The notes beneath the pieces are model-generated. The model saw only the letters and a program-made list of their open reading frames with translations. It did no database searches and was not told the origin of the DNA. A stretch of 64,000 nucleotides of DNA, taken from Taenia hydatigena. Taxonomy: Eukaryota; Platyhelminthes; Cestoda; Cyclophyllidea; Taeniidae. The translations under genes were made by a program, and so were the position numbers. This document shows positions 34,160 through 45,518 of this stretch, piece after piece. The DNA is taken from positions 11,390,099-11,454,098 of the forward strand of contig JADWOT020000007.1 of assembly GCA_036345935.2 (NCBI GenBank), given 5' to 3'. Every line of letters begins with the position of its first letter. The first letter of the stretch is position 1.

Positions 34160-34661
34160 CGAATACTTGTTGATTTCTGTTGCCACTGTTAGTTCCATGC
34201 CGTCGGGTAGACGCCTTGTTTATATGGATGCACCACTTTAGCCGTGCTCGCTTTGTTGGAGACTGCTAACAAAGGTTGGCACGCTTCGAACCTGTTATGC
34301 ACAATTTCTGTACCCATCACCGTGACAACCCGAAGTCTCATGTAGCCGTACTGACAAGGATGGGCTTCCTCCTGTGGCATTTGCTAGCTAATCGATGCTG
34401 GTGTCTATTGGTGTAGTTCAAATTTCACCTGAGACCAATCGTATAAGCATGCATTAATTAATGAACACGATTGACATGCGCATTTGTTTGTTTCCAGTGT
34501 TTTCTGGACGAAAACGTACATGCGTCACCATACCTCGCCGACTGCTGCTGAAATTTTGGATGATGAGTATTACCACTCACCACAAGGTCTAGGGATAATC
34601 AGCCTATAAAGCACCCACTTTTAACAACTCTAGGTAACCACGGCGGGAAAGATGAGCTGCT

Positions 34662-34734
34662 CATCCTGGGTGGAACTCGGACCCACAATCTTCGGCTCCG
34701 GAAACCGACGCCTTATCCATTAGGCCACCAGGAC
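34662..34734 (-). tRNA. tRNA-Arg (anticodon CCG)
   Basis: A 73-base cloverleaf: acceptor GTCCTGG/CCAGGAT (one GU), D arm GCCTAATGGATAAGGC, anticodon stem TCGGT/GCCGA around TTCCGGA, variable AGATT, T arm GTGGG/TCCAC around TCCGAGT. No intron, no encoded CCA. Diverges 54 bases from the tRNA-Pro gene. Confidence 0.88.
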
Positions 34735-34788
34735 CGAACTGCTTGCAACATTAAAGTATTTTTTGCTAATTCACTGCAACGTTCGTGC

Positions 34789-34860
34789 GGCTTAGTGGTC
34801 TACGGGCATAATTCTCGCTTTGGGTGCGAGAGGTCCCGGGTTCAAATCCCAGCTGAGCCC
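34789..34860 (+). tRNA. tRNA-Pro (anticodon TGG)
   Basis: A 72-base cloverleaf: acceptor GGCTTAG/CTGAGCC, anticodon loop TTTGGGT between CTCGC-type stems, T arm CCGGG TTCAAAT CCCAG with one C-A mismatch at the same position as in the Pro(CGG) gene. No intron or CCA. Head-to-head with tRNA-Arg(CCG). Confidence 0.85.
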
Positions 34861-34870
34861 GCTGCCTACG

Positions 34871-35742
34871 GCGCCTAAATTAGGCTGATAGCATCATTTG
34901 CTCTACTGTTTACCTAAACAGTGCTAGCACTGCTTTCCAAGGTCATTGCTCGAGAACAGGTTTAACTAGCTTACTGGTGCATTGTCCAGCTTGTCTGGAT
35001 TTCTCTAAGATTAAAGGCGACCATGCATTTGAAGCCGAGCACCAATCGCATGCGACCTTGCATTGTTCTTGTGTTCGTACACTTATGACTCTGTGCAGCG
35101 TTGGTGGATGAATGTGGCAAAGCACTAGAAACCTATGTTTTGGAGCACGTAATTGGAAAGCGTTTCAAGTCATGGGCGAGTTTTGGTACATCTCTGTGTT
35201 TGCGACCTATTTGTGTGTATCCCTCTTTGTGTTTCTCAGCTTTTTTGCATTTTGGAGAATAAATTTATTTGTTTATGTATTTTGTGTTTTTTTTTCACAT
35301 ATTAACATTCTCATGAAGTGATCCAACACGCCAAATGTAAACAAATTTTAGTCGGTCGACCAGGTGATATGAAATGCCACGGAGTAAATCCACCTTTATC
35401 TAGAATTGGCGTCTTCATTGTTGCTCTATATTGCCCGCCCTTCGGAACTAGAGCTCAGCAACCAATGCCGTGTAGCGTCTGGAACGTCTTTCGAAAGTCG
35501 TATTCCTAGTCAATAATATCTAGCACTCATCTGAACAGTGCGGTGGGTCCTGTGAATACTGCAGTGCTAGATTAGAGATTTGAGTGTCTTCGGTATCATT
35601 GTTACTGTTTTGTTACTCAACCCTTCTGCACACGCCTCTACACGAGCATATATGGCCAGCAATATTCTAGGGAAGGCAATAAGGGTAAAGCAAAGCGAAT
35701 TTCGTACGTGACCCCGTGTGTAGGTCAAAAGTAATGTTGTCA
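34871..35742. other. No supported gene
   Basis: T-rich stretch near 35220-35320 with a 69-codon hydrophobic plus frame, probably compositional. No other signal. Confidence 0.4.
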
Positions 35743-35824
35743 CGACGCAGATGTGATTCAAACTCATGCTTGGAGACCCTAGTGAATTAGCGGCCCATCA
35801 CCTTAGCCACTCGACCACCGCGTC
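35743..35824 (-). tRNA. tRNA-Ser (anticodon GCT), possibly degenerate
   Basis: An 82-base class II tRNA: acceptor GACGCGG/CTGCGTC pairs fully with one GU, D arm GTCGAGTGGCTAAGGT, anticodon loop CCGCTAA, long variable arm, T loop TTTGAAT. The anticodon stem (ATGGG/TTCAC) and T stem (ATGAG/CACAT) each have one mismatch and several GU pairs, so it may be a pseudogene. Confidence 0.65.
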
Positions 35825-38694
35825 CAGCTTCGTGCCCTTCCTCCAGCTCAACCAACCGTCTTCTTACCAGATACTAACTTTCTTGCCTACTGCATACGTC
35901 AGTCTACCAGGTCCTTACGGAACTCGAGTAGGTAAAATTAAAGAGCATACATACAGAGACCAAAAGGACTATGAGCAAATACGATCAATAATGAAGGCCC
36001 GCAGAAAGGCATTGTTAATGCTCACTGAGCTGCACTGCACGCAATCTATAGTATTCGCTCAGTTGACAATCTTTTCCGTCAACTCCCGTTCGCAACTTTG
36101 CTAGTGTCTCACCAACGTCGTCTTCCATTCCCTTTCTCCTCAGCATCCTCATGCCGTAAAAGTGGTGATAGCACTGTTGACGATGTGTGGTTAATCACAT
36201 TTTCCCCTGCCGCGATTATTGACTGTTTTTAACTTTGTGCCCCTCACTCTTATCCCATTGTTTTCGTTAATGCATCTTTAGCTTGCCATTTTATGCCCAC
36301 CAATAACTTGCTACTATTTCTGTACGTTTAAATTTGTTTTTTTACGCCCACCGTTACTTCCACTTTCCATCTATCGCACTGCCACCTCCTCGTTACACCC
36401 ATGACGCATTCATCCATTCAATCCTTTGTCTCCCATACTGTCACAACTGCCTCAAGACAATCGTTAGCCCCTCTCAAATGCATTACAGCAACTATCAAAT
36501 AATCGGCCATGCATTCACGAAATGTGACCATCTTCGCTACCTTGTTTGATCACATCTTCGCAGATGCATCCCAGTAGTTGTCTGAAATTGCGGATTAAGA
36601 TTTGATCAAAAATGACGAACAACCAGATTAAACAACTCGACTCAGCTAAACTATTTCACTCTTGCCTTAAGGACTGGTAAAATCACTGCTCCACAGAGTA
36701 AAGGAGAGCCTGTGGTGGCTGCCAGATAATTTAGGGATATCTAACAAAGCTCATTGGTAAAGTAAGGACTTATTGACGAAGAATTAGACCATAGGATTCG
36801 TATCTGGACTTTCTATAATAATGACTCTATTATATACCATACAATTTCAATGAATGGGCAATGTAATGATTTGGGATCTACAACGGTTGATGCGTACGTG
36901 TAAGGAAAACATTTTGTAAGCCTGTGTAAGAAACTAAGCTCTGCTAAGATTTAATGCTGTTGACCTAATTACTTTTGCTACGAAACATAGAGCTTGCAGA
37001 AGGGAGGGCATTCAACGGCTCCCCAAAAACGGGGCGTTCTTCCCTTGTCCATTGGTTGAAACGTGCTATCGCATGTGTGATATCACCGTTTTTAAAGCAG
37101 TAAAAGCCTTGGCTATGCGTAAAACACATTCCGTCTAATGCGTACCCAGACCGTCACAATTTTGACGCATTGATTCGCAAAATGCATCACAGGACCATAT
37201 TCTCCTTGTTGTTATATCCCACCAGTGCAGTGCTACGCAATAATTACGCGCCCACTCTAGAAAATCCAAATTCATGCAGTGTAAGCATTTCCTCTTAAAA
37301 GGCTTTGATTAAGATAAAGATGTCGAATGAGATGATTTCAATTTAATTGAAAGTAGCAGCGATGAGGCTGCTTCTGAAGACAGTCCATCAGTTGGATCTG
37401 CAGCACATAGTTTCTTCATTATCAATATGGCGTCCAACGATTGCTATATATTCATTTTAACGCCGTAGACGAGGCGCGGTGACCAGCTTTACATTGATAT
37501 TGCCGCACACACGTCTTGGGTATGGTAACCTTGTCCAGCCCTCCTAAAAGACGATGCCTCTGACCTCACTCAATGTTTATCATGACGCGTCAGTCACCAC
37601 TTTGTCACCCCTAACGAGTTGGTCTCCTCAATTGGTAAAACAGGAACTCCCAGACGTTTGGTTTTGGCACAGTAGCCAGCAGTTCACTCCAAGTTAGGAA
37701 AGTGTGCAGGCATCTGTCCGTAAGCATCATCCAAGGCCAATCAGAAACGACATGCAACTTCAAATGCAAAGCTTGATTGATCTTCTTTCGCAATAATATC
37801 GGTAAATTAACATCGAAGAAACTCATTTTTTACAATCAACTCGATGACCCTGGATAGCAATTTTAGTCATGTTTGTGCAAATGATGAGATAAAAAGGAGA
37901 ACCGCTTCCAAAAGGCTTCTAAGGAAGTAGCGACCAACAAAAATCTGACTAAGCAGTGACCCAAGAACTTTAAAACGCGTTTACCAGATAACTACCAAGT
38001 ACAAATCAGGTGTCAGGTCCAACCAAATTTGAATCAGGAAGCTTACGCACTTCAAGTCAAAACCACACCGCAGAACCGCTGGACCCCGTAGTTGTCTTAA
38101 GTTAATGAATAACCATAATTTTAAGCGTGTGAGCTTGGTCCATCTTCGAGCTAAAGCGGAGTTCTAGCTGGTTAACTGATAAGACCTCGGTTTTCCTAAG
38201 GCAAAGATTGCAGGCTCGTGGCGTCAGACGCTCACAGCAACACGATTTGACAATATTTTCAAGTGGATTTAGGCTTTGGAAAAGTACGATTAGCCCAAAA
38301 GTGCTACATTTACAAAATTGCCAATGAAAGTTGCGAAAAATCGACAAAAGGGACAAAGGATTAAAATCAACTACGAAAATGATGTGACAGGGGAGCGCAA
38401 AATGTAAGCACTGCTAAAACACGTGAAGATAACAAAGGACATTGAAAGGTGTGAATGACACCCAGAACGTCAAATGGGGAATGAATGTTGTGAGGAGCCA
38501 AATATTACGGAAAAATTAGTAAAACCTATGGGAATGGGGAGGAGTGATGTAAACTGAGCCGAAAATTGTTATTTCGCACTGCTTATGTGGTAGAATTGAT
38601 GGAGTATTAGGATAAAGAACTAAAAGTATGCAGTTGCAGTGGTATCCATCCTTGACAAAATAATTGGGTTTAGTGTTTAAAAAGCCGGAGTCTA
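35825..38694. other. No supported gene
   Basis: Mostly unique DNA with C/T-rich patches near 36100-36450. A 112-codon plus frame beginning at 35766 starts inside the antisense of tRNA-Ser and is not believed. No repeat partner noticed. Confidence 0.4.
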
Positions 38695-38767
38695 GACCGC
38701 GCGGCCTAATGGGTAAGATATCTGGCTTCTAAGTGGAAGATTGCGGGTTTGAGTCCTACCGTGGGTG
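38695..38767 (+). tRNA. tRNA-Arg(TCT)-like gene, degenerate
   Basis: Cloverleaf-like 73 bases: GACCGCG/CGTGGGT (six of seven pairs with GU), D-arm start GCCTAATGGGTAA, anticodon loop CTTCTAA, T loop TTTGAGT. The D stem, anticodon stem and T stem each lose a pair, mostly through C-to-T type changes. More likely a pseudogene than a working gene. Confidence 0.5.
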
Positions 38768-38904
38768 TTTCGTTTACCCACACCAATGCACGTTCTTTTG
38801 CAGTAGTGCCAACAAGTGCCTGGAAATGTGCGCATGCGCAGTTGCAGCTGTCTTGTCACTACTTGCCATCGGGCGCCAAAGGAGAATTCTGGAGGGAAAA
38901 GCAT

Positions 38905-38967
38905 TGCCCAGAGCGAGACCCGCACTCGCGACCTTCAGATTATGAGACCAACGCGCTACCCGGGCGG
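38905..38967 (-). pseudogene. tRNA-Met(CAT) pseudogene
   Basis: The minus strand has GGTAGCGCG, GGTCTCATAATCTGAAGGTCG and a closed T stem GCGAG/CTCGC, i.e. the elongator tRNA-Met core with anticodon CAT. The 5' acceptor and D region are shortened by about eight bases and the T loop is TGCGGGT, so a full cloverleaf does not form. It faces the Arg-like gene 137 bases away. Confidence 0.55.
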
Positions 38968-39370
38968 GCCCTCCACGTGCTTATAATGTTTTAGAACCTC
39001 ACAAATCGGGCAGGAAAGCTCGTGAAGAAACGCAGAGTGGCTCGGAATTGTTAGAATTTGATGCGCCAACACATACGGCATCAATTATGCTCAGTTGCGT
39101 TCAGGTTGATTCCGTGAATGCTAGCTTAAATCAAAGAAAGTACAGTTGTGCCTTGGCTTAAACGAGATCCGGATAGGGTAGGTACAGTTGTCGGTCTGAT
39201 GTAGCATTGGCGGTGGCCTTGTTCAACCACTAAGAAGTGTGACCCAGTGTGATTAGCGGTGAGCACAGGGGAGGTGGTGGTACGTCACGTGACGAAATCG
39301 CGCCGAAAATTTAGCTATGCATAAGCGGTAATGTGTGGTTTGAGGAATGATTGGTGAAAAGAATTATCAC
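38968..39370. other. No supported gene
   Basis: Spacer between the degenerate tRNAs and the 39.4-39.8 kb exon model; no signal seen. Confidence 0.4.
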
Positions 39371-39760
39371 TCACTTAAATTTTGACGGCTGCGAAAAGTT
39401 ATTTAGCAGTGATGGTGAGCAGTGCTTTAAGCAATGGTCGCTGGATAATGGGAGGGTGGACATGTATTTATGACCCACTTCTTATGCAGTCAATTACGGC
39501 TGGTGATTAGATAAGAGAATTTGTGCTTCAAAAGAGCTTGAACACTTCATAAAACGAAGCAATTGATACAGTTAAGTTAGTACGAGGAGTGAGGCAAAAG
39601 GAAAAGTTGGCGAAGCATACTCCGGGGCTTTTCCATAAAATCGGATCAATTGGTTAATTCCTACCTCCAATCTGTTTTCATATCTGAAGGCGGCAAGGAT
39701 GTCGCGGCGATACAAATTATCTGACTGCTGTTTTACACCTCGACCAGTGTGCTGCAATGT
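39371..39760 (-). CDS. Candidate exons of an unidentified gene
   Basis: A 96-base exon (39665-39760) lies between a strong acceptor (AATCATTGCATTGCAG) and a GGAG|GTAGGA donor, phase 0 at both ends: 32 codons including S-D-N-L-Y-R-R-D-I-L-A-A-F-R-Y-E-N-R-L-E. Downstream, ACTTTTCGCAG precedes P-S-K-F-K and TGA (39371-39388), which would be a very short last exon. The first exon is well bounded, the last is speculative. Family unknown. Confidence 0.35.
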
Positions 39761-40089
39761 CTGCAATGCAATGATTACAGTGAACACAGTGATTATGCTA
39801 AAAGTGGCAAGTTGTTGGTGATCTGTTCAAATGCATGATGAGTCGTCGATTGACTGGCTTGCATGTAAGGGGGTCAGCTGGCAGTGGAACTATCTAGTCT
39901 CACTATCGAATGTGTTTTGTATGCGTAGAAAGGTCACGGGATTAATCGTTCATCATGGCAGCAGAAGTTATTTGAATTAAACTCGACGACCGAAACATTC
40001 ATTTGCTATTTAGGAGTTCTTCAGCATAAAATTTCAGATAACTAAACCAGCCACTATCACAGCGCTCTCGAGAACCGAAGCCTTCATTA

Positions 40090-40880
40090 AAGGAAAGGTT
40101 CTCTCTACCAACGTGGTATATGGGTCGCAACTAGAATTTAATTAATTCAATTTTTACCTCAGTTTCTCCAATCTTACGACTAGCCAGACTATGACTAATT
40201 CAACCGTGCTGCCAAATCTTAGAATTCATTTGACTTTAATAGAGGGATAGCATGGGCGAGACCTCTTCTAAGGGTTCTGTTCACTCCATTTAGTCACGAT
40301 AATGCAGACAATTCTTGACTATTGGTTTCAATAATTTTATAGCTTGATGAGAAGTATTCCTTTGTATTGAAGTGCAAATCATAGTCATAAGTGGCAACAG
40401 AATTCGCTCTTAGCGAATGGGCTCAATGAGTGCCTTAATCGAGTAGTTTTTTGTTCCTCCTATTGCTGTTTCCCTCAAAGTACATTGCTTTTTCTAATGA
40501 TGCTACTCAATTGACACTAGTAACACTTATATTTCAGCATGCCGGATCCGATTAAGTTCAGTGACTGAAAGTCGCGGTCTACATCCGCTTCGAATGCCTT
40601 CTTCCCACAACCATGTAGGGTTAAACTTGGAAAGGACATGGGTGAGGAATTCGCATTCACACAAAAAAGGCTTGATCGTCGACACCTGCGTGGATTGTAT
40701 TACACACTGTGTAAAATTTCTACGAGGTTTCTGCGCCATATGAGCTTGTGATTAACCCTGCCATTGTTCTGCCTGTGAAAAATTTTAGGGATTGATTCGC
40801 ACTAGTCTTAAGAGCGAAAATGGATGTGTCAGGCAAAAATTGGACTTTTAGTGAGATGCTTTAGACATTGTAGCACAGGC
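40090..40880 (-). repeat. Interspersed repeat, inverted partner of 11.67-12.45 kb
   Basis: Reverse-complement match to 11670-12450 over its whole length. Frames present in either copy are not shared. Same unnamed family. Confidence 0.7.
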
Positions 40881-42686
40881 GAGGCCAATAATGAACTTGT
40901 TGTTGCGGATGTAACTGCAGCAATTGCCAGATGGCTGCTCCCCATCTTCTTTAGCCACAAGAACGTCCACGAGGCTCTTCTAATACCCACTTAATTGCGC
41001 AGCATTTGTACCACATGTACCATCCACTCTGCCCACCATGGCGTGAATCACCTTCAGCCACTAGCATTCAAACCGTTTATCAATTCCAAGTTAATACTTC
41101 CAGTGAACGCGTTTAGCCTAAAATCCATCCACGCATGCACCAAAAAAGTTTAGGCATGTTTAAAACTTGCCACGCTTTGTGCTAACGTGTCGCAGTAGTG
41201 CAATATGATAACGAAATGCCACACATGTCTGGGTTGGACATACTATATTATGTGTGTCAGAGTTATTACAAGATGCCATGGTAAAGTTGATTCCTAGATA
41301 TTGACAAGAAATGGAACCATCTGGATTTGCTTAAGGGATTACCTATGCTGCTCTTTTGCCTTAAGAAAACTCATTTGGAGATTAGAATTATGTCTCACTG
41401 TAGATATTCACGTGAGTTATTGCGCAGAATACTTTTAATTTTCTTGTCGCTAATTTAGTTTAAATAATTGGTTTTATGCGATGGTGTGGGGGCTGGGGAG
41501 TAAGTGAAATCTACCCGAGGCCGTGGTTTGGGTGAGCGAGGTGGAACATCGCTTCTCGGCTCTCTGAGCTAGGATCATGTGTAGTATCTGTTCTTTGCAG
41601 TGTAATTTCTGCAACGGTCCCTAATTTGGGACCAATGAAATTACCTGTATTTTTCCAACTGGGACGGGTGCTGTGGGCTTGCTCAACCCCGTCCACGGGT
41701 CGGCTTCGTATTGCATTACCTCGAGGATTGGCCCATTAATGAATACCAAGATAGAGGGAGACAGCGTGGGGTGCATGTGTGTGGAGCGCGTTCCGCGGCT
41801 GGTTGCTTTGCAATGCGTGCGTACGTGTGTGCGAGGGGGAGGGATGAAGCAGGGACTGCTCTAGCCACAAAGCACTCTGCGTCACATTGCGACATCGCCT
41901 TTCTCACAGCCCAAAACAGCACCGCTCCTCAGCAAACAGAAGAGCATTGTGCACGAAATCGCATGTATCCACTAGCTCAATCCCACGACATACTGGATGT
42001 CCGCTGTGTGGATTTCGAAGGCTGCTCAGGAGTGCGGAGTGTTAAGAGGCTGGATCGAGGGGGACAGTGTCGAGGTTCATTGCTTCCTTTCAAATTGTTA
42101 CTTTCGTAAATATTATCCTCATTTGCTAGCAGTTCACTCACGCACTGCAATAGTTTTATTGCTTTCAATGCCATTTTGGAGTGAGGGGCAGTGGAGTGGT
42201 TTGCGCCTTGTACTGGACAACAATCCCTTCACTCCCTATACTCAGTTACTTTCACCAGGGGTGAGGGGGGAGGGCGGGTGGCTGTAGAAGAGGAGGCGTC
42301 GTTGGAAGCCTGTGAATGGAGAGAACCTCAGCCAGTACAATTTATTAAATGTGCAAAAGTGGTCTTGGACGCGATACTCATGCCGATTTCCTACGTAACG
42401 CCTAAGCTGGTCTAAATTGTGCAGTAAGCAATTTTTTCAGGTAGTTAGGATACGCGGTCTCAGATGTCCCAATGAACAACTCTAATGACCTTTGCTCATA
42501 GCTAATTCGCACCACCAAAATCTCACTAGACTCCTTGTCCTCCCAGAACTCAAAGACACGCACTGCGATTCGTGCATCAATTAAGATGTTATCGGCTCGC
42601 GGATCGTTAAGTGAGAGCGCATTTCGATACCATTAATGTATCAGAGCTTTTAGTGCAATCAGAAGAAGACGCAAGTAAGCTTTTAG
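40881..42686. other. No strongly supported gene; GC-richer 41.5-42.3 kb
   Basis: 41.5-42.3 kb is GC-richer, with overlapping frames on both strands up to 132 codons (41711-42109, +), which mutually weaken each other. The rest is unique AT-rich DNA. Confidence 0.35.
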
Positions 42687-42918
42687 CACCGCGCACAAGC
42701 ACTTGGGACTATCCTACATGAGCCAGAGGATGAATCACGACAAGCGACTTCAAATCGATGTCCGCCGAGATGGAGAATTGATACACAAATTCAGGCCAAT
42801 TTACTCACTACAGCTGTACTGCAAGGTTCATCGCCTTTATGGCAAAGAGTTGGTCAGAGTGATGAACGTTCTGTCGCCTAATGCGTGTTTTGTCCGCACC
42901 ACACTACTCCGATTTTAA
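42687..42918 (+). CDS. Candidate terminal exon, unidentified
   Basis: Acceptor GTAAGCTTTTAG ends at 42686. The exon enters with one base and stays open 76 codons to TAA. The translation looks real: H-L-G-L-S-Y-M-S-Q-R-M-N-H-D-K-R, then D-V-R-R-D-G-E-L-I-H-K-F-R-P-I-Y and L-Y-G-K-E-L-V-R-V-M. No domain recognised and no upstream exon assigned. Confidence 0.38.
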
Positions 42919-43528
42919 CCATTATTCTGCAACTCCGCAAGGGCAGATCGCCGATCAGACGCGAAAGTGAAGTTCGCACACTTATGACTGAAAGGAAACT
43001 ACCTGATAGTACATATAAGGGCACCCAACAAGGGCAGTACCTAGGCTGGGGCTAATGAGACGAGGAATGAATGCAATAATTTGGTTGTTGAGAGAGATCA
43101 CTGAGAGACCATGAGGCAGCCATTGCAAACACCGTGATGGGGATTGCGTCAGAATATATGGGGTCAGAAAGGAGGAAGTGTCTCGTCCACTCCATGTTCG
43201 CACTGAAATCCATTATCTCTGACCTATTCGTTCAAATGACTACAAGACAGAAGGCAAGGCGATAATCAGGAAACGCGCCACATCTTTATCCATCGTGTAA
43301 ATCTATGCCACGTTGAATGCACCCTTGGTGTGAGAGGTGGGAAGGAACTTAGATTATCCTCTATGATGAATGTTGCATTCACGGAAGACGACAGAAACCA
43401 CTATTTTGTTTTCAATTTGTAACAAACCCGCCAGCCTGCTTGAGGGTAGCTTTTCAATTCTCATATTTATTGTATGATGTTCAAGCGCAATTCTTCCTAA
43501 AATAGATACCCTAAATGTTGCGCAGTAT

Positions 43529-43744
43529 TTGATTCCTTATTTAACTGTCGGCAAATATTTTGTACAGGTACGCAAATCTTTTTACAAATCCTCTTTTAAC
43601 AATGAACTGCTTGCTGTTGTTAAATATAATTGCATTGGCCTTTTTAACGTAGACTTTTTTCTGCATTTGCGTAGGTTTAGGATTAGGAAGGTATTTAATC
43701 AGAAGTTTTATTGCGGCAGTTTCAAGGTCATTGACCGTATTTAG
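43529..43744 (+). CDS. Open frame, unidentified
   Basis: A 71-codon aromatic-rich frame (Y-F-V-Q, then V-R-K-S-F-Y-K-S-S-F-N-N-E-L-L) with an internal phase-0 CAG|GTACGC donor. It ends just before the start of the near-identical 4 kb duplication. Not recognised. Confidence 0.22.
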   Translation: MIPYLTVGKYFVQVRKSFYKSSFNNELLAVVKYNCIGLFNVDFFLHLRRFRIRKVFNQKFYCGSFKVIDRI

Positions 43745-44326
43745 TATATTGTCTGCCGGTATGGTGGGTGAGTTGCGTGTTTTAGTTGCGACGCTATTTT
43801 GGCAAAGTAGGATCTGTTGGCTTTGGATTGAAAAGAGCTGTCAAATTTCAGGCTTCAAGTGGTGTCAATGATGGTGTAGATCTTGAGAATGACAACGGCG
43901 TACTTGTCTGTGGTGGCGCATCTAATAAGCTCCGAGAGATAACAGAAAATTGTCAAATTTGAGGTTTGACCTTTCTACTGCTTTCCAATTTGTGGTGGTA
44001 CGAATGGATTTCTGCCCAGTAAATGGCATGATCAATGTTGTGTTTTGATAAATCGGTCGTTAATCCTCTTTCCGAAGTATTTTTACAAATGCAATTTGAC
44101 AGCTGCATTATCCAAATTGCTGCAACAGCCATATTAGTAGAATCGGTCGTGCTCATTGGACGCGAATTCAGTTGAGGCGCCCTCTGAAAGGGTGCCTGAG
44201 CACTTTTCCTCCATTTATGAGCAGAATGCCGCCTTCAGCTTCAGCAGGCGCGATCTGAATAAATCTAAGCCAAGGTCGTGAACATTCTGCTACGAACGAG
44301 ACTTCAACGTGCATTCTACGCGATCG

Positions 44327-44827
44327 TCACGCTAAATGTCTATCCATCGGCTTGATCGGTACTGCTTCTCGAATACTCAGCCTGTTCCTGCTGATACGAG
44401 GATGTTTTTCGGATGGAATATTTGTTGGCGCAGGTGATGGGTGGATGCAAATATTGAATTCTGCTGCGAGAAATGGAGATGACTGAACAAATGAAGCGGC
44501 ATACCAGTAATATTTCCTCAGAGTGCAAAGGGCAGGTGTTTCGTTAAGGCTGTGCCACCGCTGAATGTCGTTTTGGCAATCAGAGTTCGCTGATGGATTT
44601 TTGTGCCGAAACTGTTGGAAGTCTGCAAAGTAGGGTGCAAGCGGTGCCGTGTCGTGACTCCCGCGTTGTGATGCGGTAGGCAAAAAGGGCCAAGTCATTG
44701 AGTGTGAAGATTGTGGATGGATGGAGGAAGGAACTTGCCAATTCATAGGTGCGTATAAATGCTCATTTTTATGCACATCTGTAAAGTCTCCACTTGCACA
44801 TACTGTTTGCTTGCTGTTTATCTACTT
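44327..44827 (-). CDS. Open frame of about 165 codons, unidentified
   Basis: The frame is open from a TAG near 44827 to a stop at 44327. It has mixed, protein-like composition (P-Y-F-A-D-F-Q-Q-F-R-H-K-N-P-S-A-N, then Y-W-Y-A-A-S-F-V-Q-S-S-P-F-L). Possible acceptor sites lie within the first 50 bases. The duplicate copy at 60474 differs by one residue (Y to H). No domain recognised; the length alone is only mildly unusual for this DNA. Confidence 0.3.
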
Positions 44828-45279
44828 TGATGAGGTGTGACGCCTGACTGCGAAGCGTAATCGTTTGCATTAAGCCGCAGTCACTGCCTGTTGAAAGGAG
44901 ATCCAACGCTGACTTAGGACTAACTGTGCCTCCTCTTACTATTTTATCTTCCACATGTTTCACTTGTTTGCTGCCATCAATTGTTTAGGTGCCTTCACCC
45001 AGCACTGGTATACATGAAGTATTGGCAGTTCTGACTTGCGCATTTTGTTTTGTTTTTTCCGTTCTGATGGGTGGGTAGTGTACGTTTGTCGATCACTTGT
45101 ATTGTCATGGAGGCCTAAATGGGGCAGGTCGTGTTTAGCGAGATTCAATGAATATGCATGTGTTTTTTGAGTAGTTTCATTGAGAGAAGTTGTTTATAGT
45201 TGTTGCAAAGTGTGTTAAATTTGTTGTTACTGGGTTGAGTGTGCTGGATGTTGCTAGGTAAGGGAGATTGATTTGCTTC

Positions 45280-45518
45280 ATGCTACGCGTGAGCTTCTGC
45301 AACGGACTGCAGGCATCGCTTTTGAATAAGTGTAATTCCATCCACGTTGGGACGGTAGCATTTATGCTGAGTACTCTTGCATTAGGTGAGTATATTATAC
45401 TTAAACCCTTGGTGGTTAGAAAGCCTGCTGCTGCTCTACTTCTTCTCATTGTTTTATGGATTTGATGGGGCTATCTCGTAGGTTTGTGTGCATTTCAGGT
45501 GCACTCAGATTTTCCTGA
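45280..45518 (+). CDS. Candidate two-exon small protein
   Basis: ATG at 45280 runs to a TTAG|GTGAGT donor after 45385. A T-rich acceptor (GTGTGCATTTCAG) ends at 45498, giving a 113-base intron and phase-1 joining to G-A-L-R-F-S and TGA at 45516-45518. The 41-residue product is hydrophobic near its end (V-A-F-M-L-S-T-L-A-L). The copy at 61428-61666 is unchanged. The minus strand also has a 90-codon frame here, so this is tentative. Confidence 0.28.

Larger units (their letters stand above)
34160..34870 (-). repeat. Segment carrying the tRNA pair, inverted partner of 6.5-7.1 kb
   Basis: Read on the minus strand the order is tRNA-Pro, tRNA-Arg, then the ATGGGTAC...GGTTCGAAG block (about 34250-34320), as in the 6.5 kb copy read on the plus strand. 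This copy retains both tRNA genes intact. Confidence 0.5.

Noticed and set aside
35766..36104. 112-codon plus frame
   Set aside because: Begins inside the antisense of tRNA-Ser and has no splice or domain support.
41711..42109. 132-codon plus frame in GC-richer DNA
   Set aside because: Long frames occur on both strands and in several registers here, as expected from composition.
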